64,000 bases of DNA from Paraburkholderia rhynchosiae (GCF_002879865.1 NZ_PNXY01000004.1:338839-402838); one strand, 5' to 3'. Counted from the stretch's first letter, positions 35,115 through 45,069 are shown. Notes: a model not told the origin generated them from the letters alone. Numbers and translations are program-made.

Positions 35115-35393
35115 CCACTCTTGTTAAACACATGTCCTTACGGTAGCACGCGTTGCCCGGTCTCGCCCGCTCGTTCCCATTAAACTCGCTGCACTCCGTG
35201 TATACGCGGAAAACGCGCGATATCCGCGCAGCCGCGTTCGGCTATCGCGCAGTTTGCGCCCACTGCGGATTGTGCGATTCGGGCTGCGTCAATAATCTTC
35301 GGCACATCCTGCAACCAATCAGCCGCGCCGGCCCGAGCCGCAGCCGCCGAGCCGGTTACGCAGTAGACCGAGAATCCCAAGGAGACATCCGAC

Positions 35394-36710
35394 ATGAGCA
35401 CTACCATCTCGACGGCCGCAGCGGCCGATAATCGCACGGCGCGCAGCCGGGCACGCAAAGCGGCGTTGGGCAGCTTCGTCGGCGCCGTCGTCGACTGGTA
35501 CGACTTCCTGCTGTACGGGATTGTCGCAGCACTGGTCTTCAACGCCGAGTTTTTCCCGAAAGTGAGCCCGGCGATGGGCACGCTCGCCGCCTTTGCGACG
35601 TTCGGCGTCGGCTTCCTGTTCCGGCCGCTCGGCGGCTTCGTATTCGGCCACTTCGGCGACCGGCTCGGCCGCAAACGCATGCTGGTCCTGACAGTGATGA
35701 TGATGGGCCTGTCCACCGCCGCCATCGGTCTGCTCCCCGCATTCCCGGCCATCGGCTGGTGGGCACCCGTGCTGCTGGTCACGCTGCGGGCGATCCAGGG
35801 CTTTGCGGTCGGCGGCGAGTGGGGCGGCGCAGCGTTGATGGCGGTCGAAAGCGCGCCGGAGAAGAAAAAGGCGTTCTACAGCAGCGGCGTTCAGGTCGGC
35901 TACGGCGTGGGTCTCGTGCTGGCGACCGGTCTCGTCGCGCTCATCAGCCGTTCGATGGACAACGCGTCGTTCATGAGCTGGGGCTGGCGCCTGCCGTTCC
36001 TGTTCAGCGTGGTGCTGGTGCTGATCGCGATGTGGATTCGCTCGAGCATGGAAGAGTCGCAGGAGTTCGTCGAAAAAGTCGGCACGCATGGCGAGCGCAG
36101 CGTGCGGCTGCCAATCGTGGAAGCGCTGCTGCGTCATCCGAAGGCCTTCCTGTTGATCATCGCGCTGCGTCTTGCCGAGTTATTCACGATGTATATCGTG
36201 ACCGCGTTCGCACTCAACTATTCGACCGCGAACCTGCACATGCCGCGGGAATTCTTCCTCACAATCGGTTTGCTGGTCGGCGCGGTGAGCTGCGTGACGA
36301 TCCCCCTGTTTGCCTTGCTCGCTGACCGTTTCGGCCGCCGCCGCGTGTATATCGTCGGCGCGCTCGTCGGCATGTTCAGCGCCGTGCCGTTTTTCCTCGC
36401 ACTCGAAGCACGCTCGACCCTGTGGATCGTCGTCTTCGCCGTCATGCTCGCGAACATCGCGCATGACATGGTAGTGAGCGTGCAGCAGCCCATGTTCACT
36501 GAACTCTTCGGCACCGAATATCGCTATAGCGGCGCGGGTGTCGGCTATCAGGTGGCGAGCGTGGTCGGCGGCGGCTTCACGCCGTTTATCGCGGTCGCGC
36601 TCGTTAGCTTTGCGGGCGGTTCGTGGCATCCGGTGGCGGCCTATCTCGCGATCGGTTGTCTGATCTCCGTGCTCGTGGCGGCAAAGATGAAGACGGGGCG
36701 CACCGTCTGA
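35394..36710 (+). CDS. MFS transporter, metabolite:H+ symporter (MHS) family
   Basis: Twelve-helix major facilitator, 438 residues. Opening GSFVGAVVDWYDFLLYG and the motif GHFGDRLGRKRML between helices 2 and 3 are standard for MHS carriers (ShiA/KgtP/ProP-like), as is RAIQGFAVGGEWGGA in helix 4. Substrates in this family are mono- or dicarboxylates, shikimate or betaines; the neighbouring GntR and oxalate genes suggest an organic acid. GGAGAC precedes the ATG. Monocistronic, with a strong terminator. Confidence 0.9.
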   Translation: MSTTISTAAAADNRTARSRARKAALGSFVGAVVDWYDFLLYGIVAALVFNAEFFPKVSPAMGTLAAFATFGVGFLFRPLGGFVFGHFGDRLGRKRMLVLTVMMMGLSTAAIGLLPAFPAIGWWAPVLLVTLRAIQGFAVGGEWGGAALMAVESAPEKKKAFYSSGVQVGYGVGLVLATGLVALISRSMDNASFMSWGWRLPFLFSVVLVLIAMWIRSSMEESQEFVEKVGTHGERSVRLPIVEALLRHPKAFLLIIALRLAELFTMYIVTAFALNYSTANLHMPREFFLTIGLLVGAVSCVTIPLFALLADRFGRRRVYIVGALVGMFSAVPFFLALEARSTLWIVVFAVMLANIAHDMVVSVQQPMFTELFGTEYRYSGAGVGYQVASVVGGGFTPFIAVALVSFAGGSWHPVAAYLAIGCLISVLVAAKMKTGRTV

Positions 36711-36730
36711 ACGATTGATCGCGGACGAGA

Positions 36731-36767
36731 AAGGCCGGCGTGGCGAAGTTGCCACCGCCGGCCTTTT
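36731..36767 (+). terminator. Rho-independent terminator after the MHS transporter
   Basis: AAGGCCGGCG ... CGCCGGCCTT stem with inner TGGC/GCCA pairing and loop GAAGTT, followed by T6. Confidence 0.92.
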
Positions 36768-36969
36768 TTGCTTTGTGGGTCGAGTTTGATGCGCGGCGCC
36801 CGTTACTTTCCGACGCTCGGCACCCGCGATTTGGGCTTTGGTGCCGCGATCAGCCAGATTACGGTCGCATTTCTTCGGGCAATGCCTTATGCATTTCTAT
36901 CTCATATTGCCAACCCGGTTTCTCCGCCCTATCGTTCCAGCAAGCAAATCTCAATCCGGATTTGCGCCT

Positions 36970-37000
36970 GTTCATATGAAACACCGTCGCATATATGAAC
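36970..37000. promoter_or_regulatory. Inverted repeat upstream of the second OFA transporter
   Basis: GTTCATAT (36970-36977) and ATATGAAC (36993-37000), 15-base spacer, 92 bases before the ATG. A plausible operator; the sequence differs from the GntR sites. The 36768-36969 stretch shows nothing else. Confidence 0.5.
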
Positions 37001-37091
37001 CCCGCATGGCGCAGCAATTTTTACGCCGTACCTCTAAAGCATTCGGTCTGATGCGCCGATAACAAAGACTTCGCTTCCCGGGAGACCGACC

Positions 37092-38495
37092 ATGAGCAGT
37101 ATTACCGAGCAGCAGCACAATTCAGGCTCTGCAGGATTTTTCTCCAAAGAAGCCACCATTGCGAAGCCGGGGTTTTCGCGCTGGATGGTTCCACCCGCAG
37201 CACTCGCCGTTCATCTCTGTATCGGCCAGGCGTATGCATTCTCCGTATTCAACGGCCCGCTGACCAAGGTCATCGGCATCACGCAATCCGCTCCCGATGA
37301 CTGGTCGCTCACCTCCCTCGGCTGGATTTTCTCGCTGGCGATCGTGTTCCTCGGTCTGTCGGCGGCATTCGCCGGCAAGTGGCTGGAACACGTCGGCCCG
37401 CGCCGCACGATGTTCACGGCGGCATGCTGCTTCGGCGGCGGCTTCCTGATTTCGGCGCTGGGCGTGTACATGCACCAGATCGTCCTGCTGTATCTCGGCT
37501 ACGGCGTGATCGGCGGCATCGGGCTCGGCCTCGGGTATGTGTCGCCGGTGTCGACGCTGATCCGCTGGTTTCCGGACCGCCGCGGCATGGCGACCGGCAT
37601 GGCGATCATGGGCTTCGGCGGCGGCGCGATGATTGCCGCGCCGTTGTCGGTCGCGCTGATGAACCACTTCCGCAGCGCGACGAGCATCGGCGTGGCTGAG
37701 ACGTTCATCGTGCTCGGCATTGTGTACTTCATCTCAATGTCGATCGGCGCGCTGGCCATTCGCGTGCCGCCCGCCGACTGGAAACCGGCCGGCTGGACGC
37801 CGCCGGAAACCGGTCAGCAGAAGATGATCACGCGCAACCACGTGCACATCGACCAGGCCTTGAAGACGCCGCAGTTCTATCTGATCTGGCTCGTGCTGTT
37901 CCTGAACGTGACGGCCGGCATCGGCATTCTCGGCCAGGCTTCGGTGATGATCCAGGAAAGCTTCAAGGGCACCGTGACGGCGGCCGCCGCTGCCGGCTTC
38001 GTCGGTCTGCTGTCGCTGTTCAACATGGGTGGCCGCTTCCTGTGGGCATCGGCTTCGGACTGGATCGGCCGCAAGAACACCTACTTCATCTTCTTCGCGC
38101 TCGGCGCCGTGCTGTACTTCCTCGTGCCGAGCTTCGCCGCGTCCGGTCAGATGGCTCTGTTCGTGCTCGCCTACTGCATCATCCTGACGATGTACGGCGG
38201 CGGCTTCGCGACCGTGCCGGCTTATCTCGCGGACATGTTCGGCACCGCGTTCGTCGGCGGCATTCACGGCCGCTTGCTGACGGCTTGGGCCGCAGCCGGC
38301 GTTGCGGGTCCGGTGCTGGTCAACTACATCCGTGCTTATGAAGTCGCGCACGGCGTGGCAAAAGCCGACGCTTACACGATGACGGTTCATATCATGGCCG
38401 TGCTGCTGGTGATCGGCTTCATCTGCAATCTGTTGGTCAAGCGTGTGGACGACAGGCATCACATGACCGACGCACAAGTCGCCAAAGGCGCATAA
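37092..38495 (+). CDS. OFA-family MFS transporter (oxalate/formate antiporter-like)
   Basis: Major facilitator of 467 residues, twelve helices. HLCIGQAYAFSVFNGPL in helix 1 and RWFPDRRGMATGMAIMGFGG near helix 4 are OFA hallmarks. It differs in sequence from the oxlT gene at 23375, so this is a paralogue, not a repeat copy. A 42-residue membrane protein follows 10 bases downstream, an arrangement typical of this branch of the family. Substrate could be oxalate, formate or another small anion. Confidence 0.9.
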   Translation: MSSITEQQHNSGSAGFFSKEATIAKPGFSRWMVPPAALAVHLCIGQAYAFSVFNGPLTKVIGITQSAPDDWSLTSLGWIFSLAIVFLGLSAAFAGKWLEHVGPRRTMFTAACCFGGGFLISALGVYMHQIVLLYLGYGVIGGIGLGLGYVSPVSTLIRWFPDRRGMATGMAIMGFGGGAMIAAPLSVALMNHFRSATSIGVAETFIVLGIVYFISMSIGALAIRVPPADWKPAGWTPPETGQQKMITRNHVHIDQALKTPQFYLIWLVLFLNVTAGIGILGQASVMIQESFKGTVTAAAAAGFVGLLSLFNMGGRFLWASASDWIGRKNTYFIFFALGAVLYFLVPSFAASGQMALFVLAYCIILTMYGGGFATVPAYLADMFGTAFVGGIHGRLLTAWAAAGVAGPVLVNYIRAYEVAHGVAKADAYTMTVHIMAVLLVIGFICNLLVKRVDDRHHMTDAQVAKGA

Positions 38496-38505
38496 GGAGA
38501 CTCGC

Positions 38506-38634
38506 ATGTCGACTGTTCAACCCGTGCATCCGACCAACAAGGTCAAACTCGCCGTCTTCTGGCTGTATGTGATGGTCCCTCTGGCATGGGGTGTGTTCAA
38601 TACACTCTCGCAGGCCATGAAGCTGTTCCAGTAA
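38506..38634 (+). CDS. MFS transporter small subunit, 42 residues
   Basis: Tiny single-span membrane protein: polar N-terminus (STVQPVHPTNKVK), then the helix LAVFWLYVMVPLAWGVFNTL, ending SQAMKLFQ. AAGGAG lies 5 bases before ATG 38506, and the gene begins 10 bases after the OFA transporter stop, so the two are co-transcribed. It matches the small proteins annotated beside OFA transporters, which probably stabilise or tune the carrier. Easily missed because of its size. Confidence 0.85.
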   Translation: MSTVQPVHPTNKVKLAVFWLYVMVPLAWGVFNTLSQAMKLFQ

Positions 38635-38647
38635 AGAAGCGCATTTG

Positions 38648-38686
38648 CACCCCGCCGTTCGAACGGTGGGGTGCCCGCCACGGGCA
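38648..38686. terminator. Two consecutive hairpins after the transporter operon
   Basis: CACCCC (38648-38653) pairs with GGGGTG (38668-38673) around the palindrome CCGTTCGAACGG; then TGCCCG (38672-38677) pairs with CGGGCA (38681-38686). No T-tract follows, so termination is uncertain. It lies between convergent genes. Confidence 0.45.
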
Positions 38687-38730
38687 AATCTCGCCGCGTG
38701 GTTTCACAGCGACAGCGTCGCTTCACCCCG

Positions 38731-41607
38731 CTACCATTGATATGCGGCACCGGCACCGACCGATGTCGTGACCGAACTGATGCCCGCGCTCAGCTTCACC
38801 TTGAAGTTTTGTGCGACGCGCGCCGACAGGCCGACCGCCACCGCCTGATACCCCATGTAGCCCGCCGTGCCGACGCCGATTGCGAGATTCTTCGTCGCGT
38901 CGACTTCGGGGACCATATTCATTGCCATCGCCGACGCGGCTCCCGCATACGCGCGCCGCGCGAGGTTGCCGATGCCGCCCTGGAACTGTTGCAGGTTGAC
39001 GGCGTCGCCCGGCGCCTGCCCCGCAGCAACGTTCGCAATGCGGCGCTCGTTGCCTGACGAGCCAACGGAGACCGTATTCGGCTGATCCGCCACCGATCCT
39101 TCGCCGAGCGCGACCGTATTCGCCGCCGACGCTTTCGCGCCGCCGCCTAGGGCCACCGAACCGTTGCCGGTCGCTTGCGGCGCACTTGCGGAACTGTTGA
39201 CGGCGGTGTAGCCATTGCCGTTGTTCGCATAGTTCCTGACGGTCTGGTCGATGCTGCTGATCTGCTGGTTGGTTTGCCACAGTTGCGCGCCAGTCACCGC
39301 ATCGCTGCTGGTCGCCGAGACTTCGCCGTTTTTCAGGTTGGTCAACTGCACACCCGGCGCATTGGCCGCATTCGCTGCATTCGGCGCCGTACCGCCGAGC
39401 GTCACCTTGTCGTGCGCCGAGCTGTCGTACTGAAGCGCGTTCGCCACCGTGCCGTTGATTCGGCCAACCGTGGTCTGCAGACCGGCAATATCGCTGCTGT
39501 TCTGTGTGACGCGGCCGTCCAGATTGCTAATCGCGCCACCGACAGTGTTCACCACCTGACCGCCGACCTTGTACGAAGGCGCGCTGATCGAGCCGTCCGC
39601 GTTCACGGTCGAGCCGCCGCCTAGCGCCACGGCCGTACTCGCCGCCTGCGCAAACAATTGCGAACCGTTGACCGCTTCGGTGCTGGTCGCGTTCAGCGAG
39701 CCGCGCGCCACGCCGGTAATGACGCGGTTGCCCAGCGTGCCCGCCACGCTGACCGCCCGGCCATCGGTAGTCGCGCCGATCTTGATGACCCGCGAAGCCG
39801 GGTCTTGCGTCACGAGGCCGATGCCGCCCTTCTCCACGTTCTGCTGCAACGTGGTCAGCCCAGTGTCGAGCGAGTCGAGTGCATCGCCGACATTATTCTG
39901 CGTGCCGCCCTGCACGTGATAGGACGGCCCGGTCAGCGAACCATCGATATTGATTTGCGCGCCACCCCCGAGCCCGGCGACTATCGGCCTGAACTGGGCG
40001 AAATTGATTGCGGACGTGTCCGTGAGGCCCGCCGCGACGCCGGTCAACTGGCGCGCGCCGCCGGTGCCCGTGAAATCGACGCGAGCGCCGTCCGTGTTCT
40101 GCCCCACGCTGATAATGCGCGAGCCGGGATCCTGCTGGACGAGCCCGAGCTGGCCGTTCGTGATCTGGTTCGCAACGTTCGTCACGTTGCCTTCGAGCGT
40201 CGTAGTGCGCGTGTCGAGGCTCGCGATCTTCGTCGTATTGACGGTCACGCGCTGGTCGAGGTTCGCGATATTCGTCGTGTTGTTGCTGACCCGGCGATCG
40301 ACGTTCGCGATGTTGTCGCTGTTCTGCGCGACCGCCTGATTGGCCGCGAAGAGTTGGGCGCCGTTCACGGCGTCCGTGCTGTCGCCCGCCAGATAGCCTG
40401 CGCGCACGTTGGTCACGCGAACCGGCGCCTCAGCGGTGCCCATGGTCACCGTGTCATGCGCGGGTGAATCGTATTGGACCGAATCGGCAGTGGCCGCGGC
40501 AATCGCCGTCGCACCCGTCGCCGCACTTGTCGCAGTACTCGTTGCCACGCTCGTCGTGACGGCCGCCGCGAGGGCCGATCCCACATCGCCGTAGGTCTTT
40601 CCGCCGATGTTGTAGACCGGCCCCTTGACCGTGCCATCCGGATTGACCGCCGATCCGCCGCCCAACGCCGTCACCGCACTCGCCGTGGTGCCGTAGAGTT
40701 GCGCACCGTTCACGGCATCGGTGCTCGACGCGCCGATCGCACCGCGCAATAGCCCCGTGACCGTACGATTGCCGTTCAAGCCGGCCACGTTGAGGCGAAT
40801 GCCCGTCGACGACGGCGCAAGCAGAATATCGCGCGTTCCGAGGTCTTGCCTGACGAGGCCGATGCCGCCCGAAACAATCTGCGACTGCAGCGTCGTTATG
40901 CCGGTGTCGAGCGAAGTCAGCGCGCCGCCTACCGTGGTTTGCGTGCCGGACTGCACGGAGTACCGCGGGCCAACGGTCGAGCCGCTAGCGCTGACCGACG
41001 CGCCACCGCCGAGCGCCGACACGACCTGCTTGAGTTGCCCGAGATTGACTGCCGACTGCGCGCTCGTACCCGCCGCGATACCAAGCAGCTCGCGCGAGCC
41101 GTCCACGCCGGTGAAGTCCACGTACCGGCCGTCCGTGCCCTGGCCGACGGTGAGTGTGCGGGAACCCAGGTCTTGCTGAAGCAGTCCCGTCAGGCCTTTG
41201 TCGATGTTGCTGGCCAGGCTGGAGATGTCCGCCGAATTCTGCGAAACCGCGTCATTCGTCGCGTGGAGCTGCCCGCCTGTTACGGCGTCGGAACTTCCGG
41301 CATTCAGCGCGGCGTCGGCAATGTTCGTCACCCTGACGCGTGTGCCGGGATTACCGAGCGTCGCGATATCGTGCGCTCCGCTGTCATAGCGCAGCGCGTC
41401 GGCGACACTTACGCAGTCCTGCGGCGCGCACTCCTGCGCGCCGGCCGGTTGCGAAAATGCCAGAGCGCCGAGCAGACCCACGCCGGCAGCAGCCAGCGCC
41501 CGGCGTACGGAGGCGCATTGCGCGCCACAGCCTTTCGCCACTTCGGATACCGCAACATGCGTACGCCTGGCTCTGTTCCACACCGTCTTATAGGTCTTGT
41601 TCAACAT
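38731..41607 (-). CDS. Trimeric autotransporter adhesin (YadA/Hia type)
   Basis: Surface adhesin of 958 residues. The N-terminus is an extended signal peptide region ([20 protein letters not shown]) with cleavage expected after QPAGA. The passenger has repeated neck/head units ending in the [12 protein letters not shown] motif (at least six variants), heptad-like stalk runs ([12 protein letters not shown] and similar) and a [12 protein letters not shown] head near the end. The last 75 residues form the YadA beta-barrel anchor, ending in Trp. ATG 41607 is chosen by homology to ESPR proteins; GGGAGG sits only one base before it, unusually close. No accessory gene adjoins. Confidence 0.93.
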   Translation of the reverse strand: MLNKTYKTVWNRARRTHVAVSEVAKGCGAQCASVRRALAAAGVGLLGALAFSQPAGAQECAPQDCVSVADALRYDSGAHDIATLGNPGTRVRVTNIADAALNAGSSDAVTGGQLHATNDAVSQNSADISSLASNIDKGLTGLLQQDLGSRTLTVGQGTDGRYVDFTGVDGSRELLGIAAGTSAQSAVNLGQLKQVVSALGGGASVSASGSTVGPRYSVQSGTQTTVGGALTSLDTGITTLQSQIVSGGIGLVRQDLGTRDILLAPSSTGIRLNVAGLNGNRTVTGLLRGAIGASSTDAVNGAQLYGTTASAVTALGGGSAVNPDGTVKGPVYNIGGKTYGDVGSALAAAVTTSVATSTATSAATGATAIAAATADSVQYDSPAHDTVTMGTAEAPVRVTNVRAGYLAGDSTDAVNGAQLFAANQAVAQNSDNIANVDRRVSNNTTNIANLDQRVTVNTTKIASLDTRTTTLEGNVTNVANQITNGQLGLVQQDPGSRIISVGQNTDGARVDFTGTGGARQLTGVAAGLTDTSAINFAQFRPIVAGLGGGAQINIDGSLTGPSYHVQGGTQNNVGDALDSLDTGLTTLQQNVEKGGIGLVTQDPASRVIKIGATTDGRAVSVAGTLGNRVITGVARGSLNATSTEAVNGSQLFAQAASTAVALGGGSTVNADGSISAPSYKVGGQVVNTVGGAISNLDGRVTQNSSDIAGLQTTVGRINGTVANALQYDSSAHDKVTLGGTAPNAANAANAPGVQLTNLKNGEVSATSSDAVTGAQLWQTNQQISSIDQTVRNYANNGNGYTAVNSSASAPQATGNGSVALGGGAKASAANTVALGEGSVADQPNTVSVGSSGNERRIANVAAGQAPGDAVNLQQFQGGIGNLARRAYAGAASAMAMNMVPEVDATKNLAIGVGTAGYMGYQAVAVGLSARVAQNFKVKLSAGISSVTTSVGAGAAYQW

Positions 41608-42029
41608 TCCTCCCAGTCTTTCTAGATTATCGATCGCCAAGATTTTTCTTATGCCATCCTAAGTATTGATGTCGAATCAACGGACTTCGGACTTCAGGTT
41701 TGGCACGCATCACGCTTTAAGTTGGCAAACAAAGCTGAAGCGCCAAGTGTGCAATGACGCCGCACGATTCGCGAATACGATTAATCCTAAAAGCGAATTT
41801 TTTTAGCCTTAACTAGCTAAAAGTCATATAGCCTTTCAGACGAAAACTGCCAAATGTCTTAACCGGGAATGCCGATGATTAAGCGGCTTTAAGTCGAATG
41901 CTTAAAGTGGCCGAGAACCGACGCTGAGAAAATGCGAGCCAGCGGGTGCTGGCTCGTTATCGGGGAATCACAAAAGTCGAGAGGCGCGTGCCGGACACGC
42001 GCAAATGCAGGAATGAATCGCAGCGGCGC
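41608..42029. promoter_or_regulatory. AT-rich adhesin promoter region with TTAAG-type repeats
   Basis: 422 bases between the adhesin start and the DUF3830 gene, clearly AT-richer than its surroundings. Motifs of the TTAAG/CTTAA kind recur at about 41718, 41811, 41858, 41880, 41889 and 41902; the last two form the inverted repeat CTTTAAG (41887-41893) / CTTAAAG (41901-41907). This looks like a regulator-binding array or nucleoid-protein target for the adhesin. No ORF seen. Confidence 0.45.
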
Positions 42030-42455
42030 TCAGATCTTTTCAAACAGCACGTCTTGCGCACCTTCCCACAGCACTTTAACGCCGAGTTCGCGCAACTTCT
42101 CCTTGCCTTCGACGATGGTCAGGAAATGGTTGCCCGCAAGTTGCCCCATCTTGCTCGCGAAGCAGCACGAACCATAGGCGATTAGAATCTCGGTTTCGCT
42201 GTAGCCGCCCGGATAAAACAGAATATCGCCGACCGACGGATGGCTCGTGTGATTTTCGAAGCCAACCGCCGCACCGTCGTTCTCGAGCTTGGACTCGCCG
42301 AGCGGCACCCAGCAGCCTTCGCCGCTCCATCGCACATGAATGATTTTCTGGCGGTACGGCAACAGCTTCAGAAACGCCGCCACCGTTTGCGGCGCGTCGG
42401 GGTTCGTTTCGGCGATAAAGACGTGGCCGCAGGAGGTGATTCGAAGTCGGGTCAT
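42030..42455 (-). CDS. DUF3830 family protein (cyclophilin-like fold)
   Basis: Small cytosolic protein, 141 residues, of the DUF3830 family. Diagnostic stretches are AAFLKLLPY, HVRWSGEGCWVPLG, ENHTSHPSVGDILFYPGG and QLAGNHFLTIVEG. ATG 42455 is chosen by family alignment; the frame stays open upstream to 42557 with unrelated basic sequence. Family members have a cyclophilin-like barrel but no proven activity, and are often found near transport or amidohydrolase genes. It lies behind the AT-rich adhesin promoter region in the same orientation. Confidence 0.85.
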   Translation of the reverse strand: MTRLRITSCGHVFIAETNPDAPQTVAAFLKLLPYRQKIIHVRWSGEGCWVPLGESKLENDGAAVGFENHTSHPSVGDILFYPGGYSETEILIAYGSCCFASKMGQLAGNHFLTIVEGKEKLRELGVKVLWEGAQDVLFEKI

Positions 42456-42944
42456 CGCTAGGTATCCGGTATGACGGTTGAATGAGGAGGGTCGGTCGGA
42501 CGCGGCTGGGGCCTGAGCCGTGGGCCGGTCATTCTGTCGTTCCGTGCAAGGCTTCAACAGATACAGTTGTGAAGACGCCGGTCAGGCCAGTTGGACCGCC
42601 AAGGGGCACGGGCAATCCCAGCTTGTGCAAGCCGGAGCGGCATGCGCGTGCCAGCTCTGGCCTCTTCGACGCCACGAAAGTTCGTAGTTTGCAAGCCGCG
42701 CAATGCACAGCACACTTCGAAAGGTGCGTGATTCCAACAGATGGCTTGCCGGCCTCGTCACTTCTTCTTGCCTGACGCAATCCGGCCGGTCGCCAACCAA
42801 AGCGCGAACGAGAGGCGCAGCGCCGCCACGCAATATAGACCGCGCCGCTCGCACCGGCGAGCGCAGTGGGCGTCGTCGATCACCGGCTGTTGCCGGAACC
42901 CGCCTGCTGATGAGCCGGCCAGTAGCCACTGCGCAGTCCGCAGG
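42456..42944. other. Intergenic region without recognised gene
   Basis: 489 bases between the DUF3830 start and the AraC stop. Open frames here have no recognisable motifs and poor codon structure. No terminator hairpin or repeat stood out. Confidence 0.5.
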
Positions 42945-43868
42945 TCAGCCGCGCAGCCGGTAAGCAAGCGGCGTCACGCCGTAGTCACGCTTGAACTGCA
43001 CGGAGAAATGACTGGCATTCTCGAAACCAACCGCAATTGCAATTTGCAGCACGGTCTGATCGGTTGAGCGCAGCAGTGTCGCCGCTTGCGCAAGCCGCAA
43101 ACGCGTCACATATTGATGCGGCGTTTCGCCGGTTTCGCGGCGGAACACGCGGGCAAAGTGGAAGCTGCTTAGACCGGCCTGCGCGGCTAGTTCGCTGATC
43201 GCCAGATCCGCACCCAGGTTCGCGCGAATGTAGTCGGTCACACGCCGGATGCGGCGCGGCACCAGCCGTTCGGGTTGCGCCGGCAGCCCAGTCCCCGCTT
43301 GCCGGCCATGCGAATAATGTTGAAGAAGATGCGCGGCAAGCGCGTGAACCAGCGCATCGACATATAGGCGCGAGTCGGCCGGATCGCTGGCGGCACGATG
43401 CAATGCACCGAGCATCGCGGCAACCAGCGGATCGTGGAACTGCATCGCGTCGCCGAGCGACAGTTCGCGCGAGCCGCCGCTGAGTTCCATCTGATCGGCG
43501 ACGCTGTCGATCAGGCTGCGCTCAATATGCAAATGGACGGTCGACAGCGGCTCATCGCTGATCGAACGCCAGCGCCAGGAAATCGGCGCGGGCGGCACGT
43601 ACCAGACGTCGCCCACCCGAAGTTCGGCGCTTTCCCAGCGCCCGTTCAGATTGCGCTCCAGATGCTCCGCGCCGCTCGCCAGCGTCATCAGCGTGAGGTC
43701 CCGCAGGCCGGGCGCTTCCAGCAGTTCCTGCTCGTCCGGTTCGAGGTAGGAGCGCAATACCAGGTGCCGCCACGGGCGATCCACGCTCGACACCAGTTTC
43801 TGGCCCGCGAGGTAGCGGTCGTAGGCAAGCGTCGTTGTCAGCTTTGGAATTCGTGTCATCACGTCCAT
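42945..43868 (-). CDS. AraC-family transcriptional regulator
   Basis: Regulator of 307 residues with an N-terminal cupin-like sensing domain and a C-terminal double HTH. The first HTH has DLAISELAAQAGLSSFHFARVFRRETG and the second ends in IAIAVGFENASHFSVQFKRDYGVTP, both well conserved. ATG 43868 or ATG 43859 are the possible starts; neither has a strong ribosome site. It diverges from a possible 35-residue ORF and a LuxR gene across a short promoter region. Target genes unknown. Confidence 0.9.
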   Translation of the reverse strand: MDVMTRIPKLTTTLAYDRYLAGQKLVSSVDRPWRHLVLRSYLEPDEQELLEAPGLRDLTLMTLASGAEHLERNLNGRWESAELRVGDVWYVPPAPISWRWRSISDEPLSTVHLHIERSLIDSVADQMELSGGSRELSLGDAMQFHDPLVAAMLGALHRAASDPADSRLYVDALVHALAAHLLQHYSHGRQAGTGLPAQPERLVPRRIRRVTDYIRANLGADLAISELAAQAGLSSFHFARVFRRETGETPHQYVTRLRLAQAATLLRSTDQTVLQIAIAVGFENASHFSVQFKRDYGVTPLAYRLRG

Positions 43869-43885
43869 TCCCGAGGAGGTGCCGT

Positions 43886-43993
43886 ATGCAAAAGAGAGAA
43901 CCCTGTCATACCCGCGATGCCGGTTGGCTGTCAGCGCAAGATCTCGAAAATGATAGCAAGGAACCGGCTACCGTAATTTTTGGAAATAGCTAA
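43886..43993 (+). CDS. Possible 35-residue ORF upstream of the LuxR gene
   Basis: ATG 43886 follows an AGGAGG box with a 6-base gap, one of the best ribosome-binding sites in the window. The peptide (begins MQKREPCHTRDAGWLSAQ, ends VIFGNS) is polar without membrane helix. It ends 51 bases before the LuxR start and is divergent from araC, overlapping none of the larger genes. It could be a leader peptide or a small protein; the start site could also be fortuitous. Confidence 0.35.
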   Translation: MQKREPCHTRDAGWLSAQDLENDSKEPATVIFGNS

Positions 43994-44044
43994 TCATTCA
44001 GGTTGTCGTCTTTCACGCGTTTCGAACGCCGGAGCTACCGTTTC

Positions 44045-45043
44045 ATGGAACACGAATGCGATACGCTGCCGCATTGGCTGACCGGTTCGCCGCAAGGCGA
44101 AGCCGGCCATGCGTCGGCAGCATACAACCCAGCGGTCACCGCACAACCGGCCTACCCGGCCGGCATGCGGCCGGTCGCGAAGTCAGCCCACGCGGCTGAA
44201 GCGTCGATGGTATCGAGCCGCGCGGCAACTAGCGCGGCACCCGCAGGCTTCCTCACGCTCTTCACCGAGGAAGAGATCGGCACGCCCACACCGACCGCGC
44301 GGCGTGCGCCGGTCATCAGTCCGCTAGTGCGTTTTGGCAGTGCGCAGGACCGCATCGAGTTCGTGCGGCAACGCATCAAGCAGTTGGGCTTCGACTCGTT
44401 CAGCTACACAGCCACGCGCACGTCCGCGCACCGTAAGACGATGTTCGTGCTGACGAGCTACGAGTCGCAGAGCTGGCTCACGCGCTACTTCCGCGAGCGT
44501 TATTTCGAGCTCGATCCGCGCGTGGCGCTGGCGTCGCCGACCGGCATGCCGTTCCTTTGGAACACGGTCGACATGCGCGCCGACCTGCCGCGTGCGCAGA
44601 TGCGCAGCGAGCGGCTCGGCAGCCTCATCGACATGCTGGAGGGGACGGGCCGCAAGAGCGGCATTCTTACGCAGATGCCGTTGCCCGAGCCGGAGCTGAG
44701 CGCGAGCCTGTGCTTCAATTCGGAGATCGGCAATCCGCGCTGGATGACCGAATCGATCGTGGCCGAGACGCTGATGTTCGCGCACACGATTCATGAGTTC
44801 ATCTGGACGCACGCGAAAAGCGTGATCGGCATGACGCCCGCGCAGCAGCAGCGCGTGACGTTGAGCGAGTTGCAGCATGCGGTGCTGAAGGCGGTGGTTC
44901 AGGGCCAGCGCGACAAGGAAATCGCGTATTTCCTCGGGTTGTCGCCGCATAACGTCGACTACCACTTGCGCCGTCTGCGGCAGTTGTTCAACGTGCGCAA
45001 CCGCGTGCAGTTGATCAACGTTGCAAAGGCCTACGTGTCGTAG
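44045..45043 (+). CDS. LuxR-family quorum-sensing regulator (solo)
   Basis: Regulator of 332 residues with an N-terminal extension (about 1-95), an autoinducer-binding domain and a C-terminal HTH (LSELQHAVLKAVVQGQRDKE, then LGLSPHNVDYHLRRLR). The ligand-domain pattern is kept: SWLTRYFRERYFELDP followed by PFLWN carries the conserved Trp, Tyr, Asp, Pro and Trp, so acyl-homoserine-lactone binding is possible. No luxI synthase is nearby, so it is a solo. The long N-terminus is unusual. ATG 44045 is chosen; an upstream TTG is possible. Confidence 0.9.
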   Translation: MEHECDTLPHWLTGSPQGEAGHASAAYNPAVTAQPAYPAGMRPVAKSAHAAEASMVSSRAATSAAPAGFLTLFTEEEIGTPTPTARRAPVISPLVRFGSAQDRIEFVRQRIKQLGFDSFSYTATRTSAHRKTMFVLTSYESQSWLTRYFRERYFELDPRVALASPTGMPFLWNTVDMRADLPRAQMRSERLGSLIDMLEGTGRKSGILTQMPLPEPELSASLCFNSEIGNPRWMTESIVAETLMFAHTIHEFIWTHAKSVIGMTPAQQQRVTLSELQHAVLKAVVQGQRDKEIAYFLGLSPHNVDYHLRRLRQLFNVRNRVQLINVAKAYVS

Positions 45044-45069
45044 ACGAACTAAAAGCAAGCCACGAAAAT

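Noticed and set aside
39658..40467. Plus-strand open frames opposite the adhesin
   Set aside because: They mirror the repeated adhesin units and have no independent support.
42582..42929. Minus-strand open frame between araC and the DUF3830 gene
   Set aside because: Arg/Cys/Trp-rich composition, no start signal, no family resemblance.
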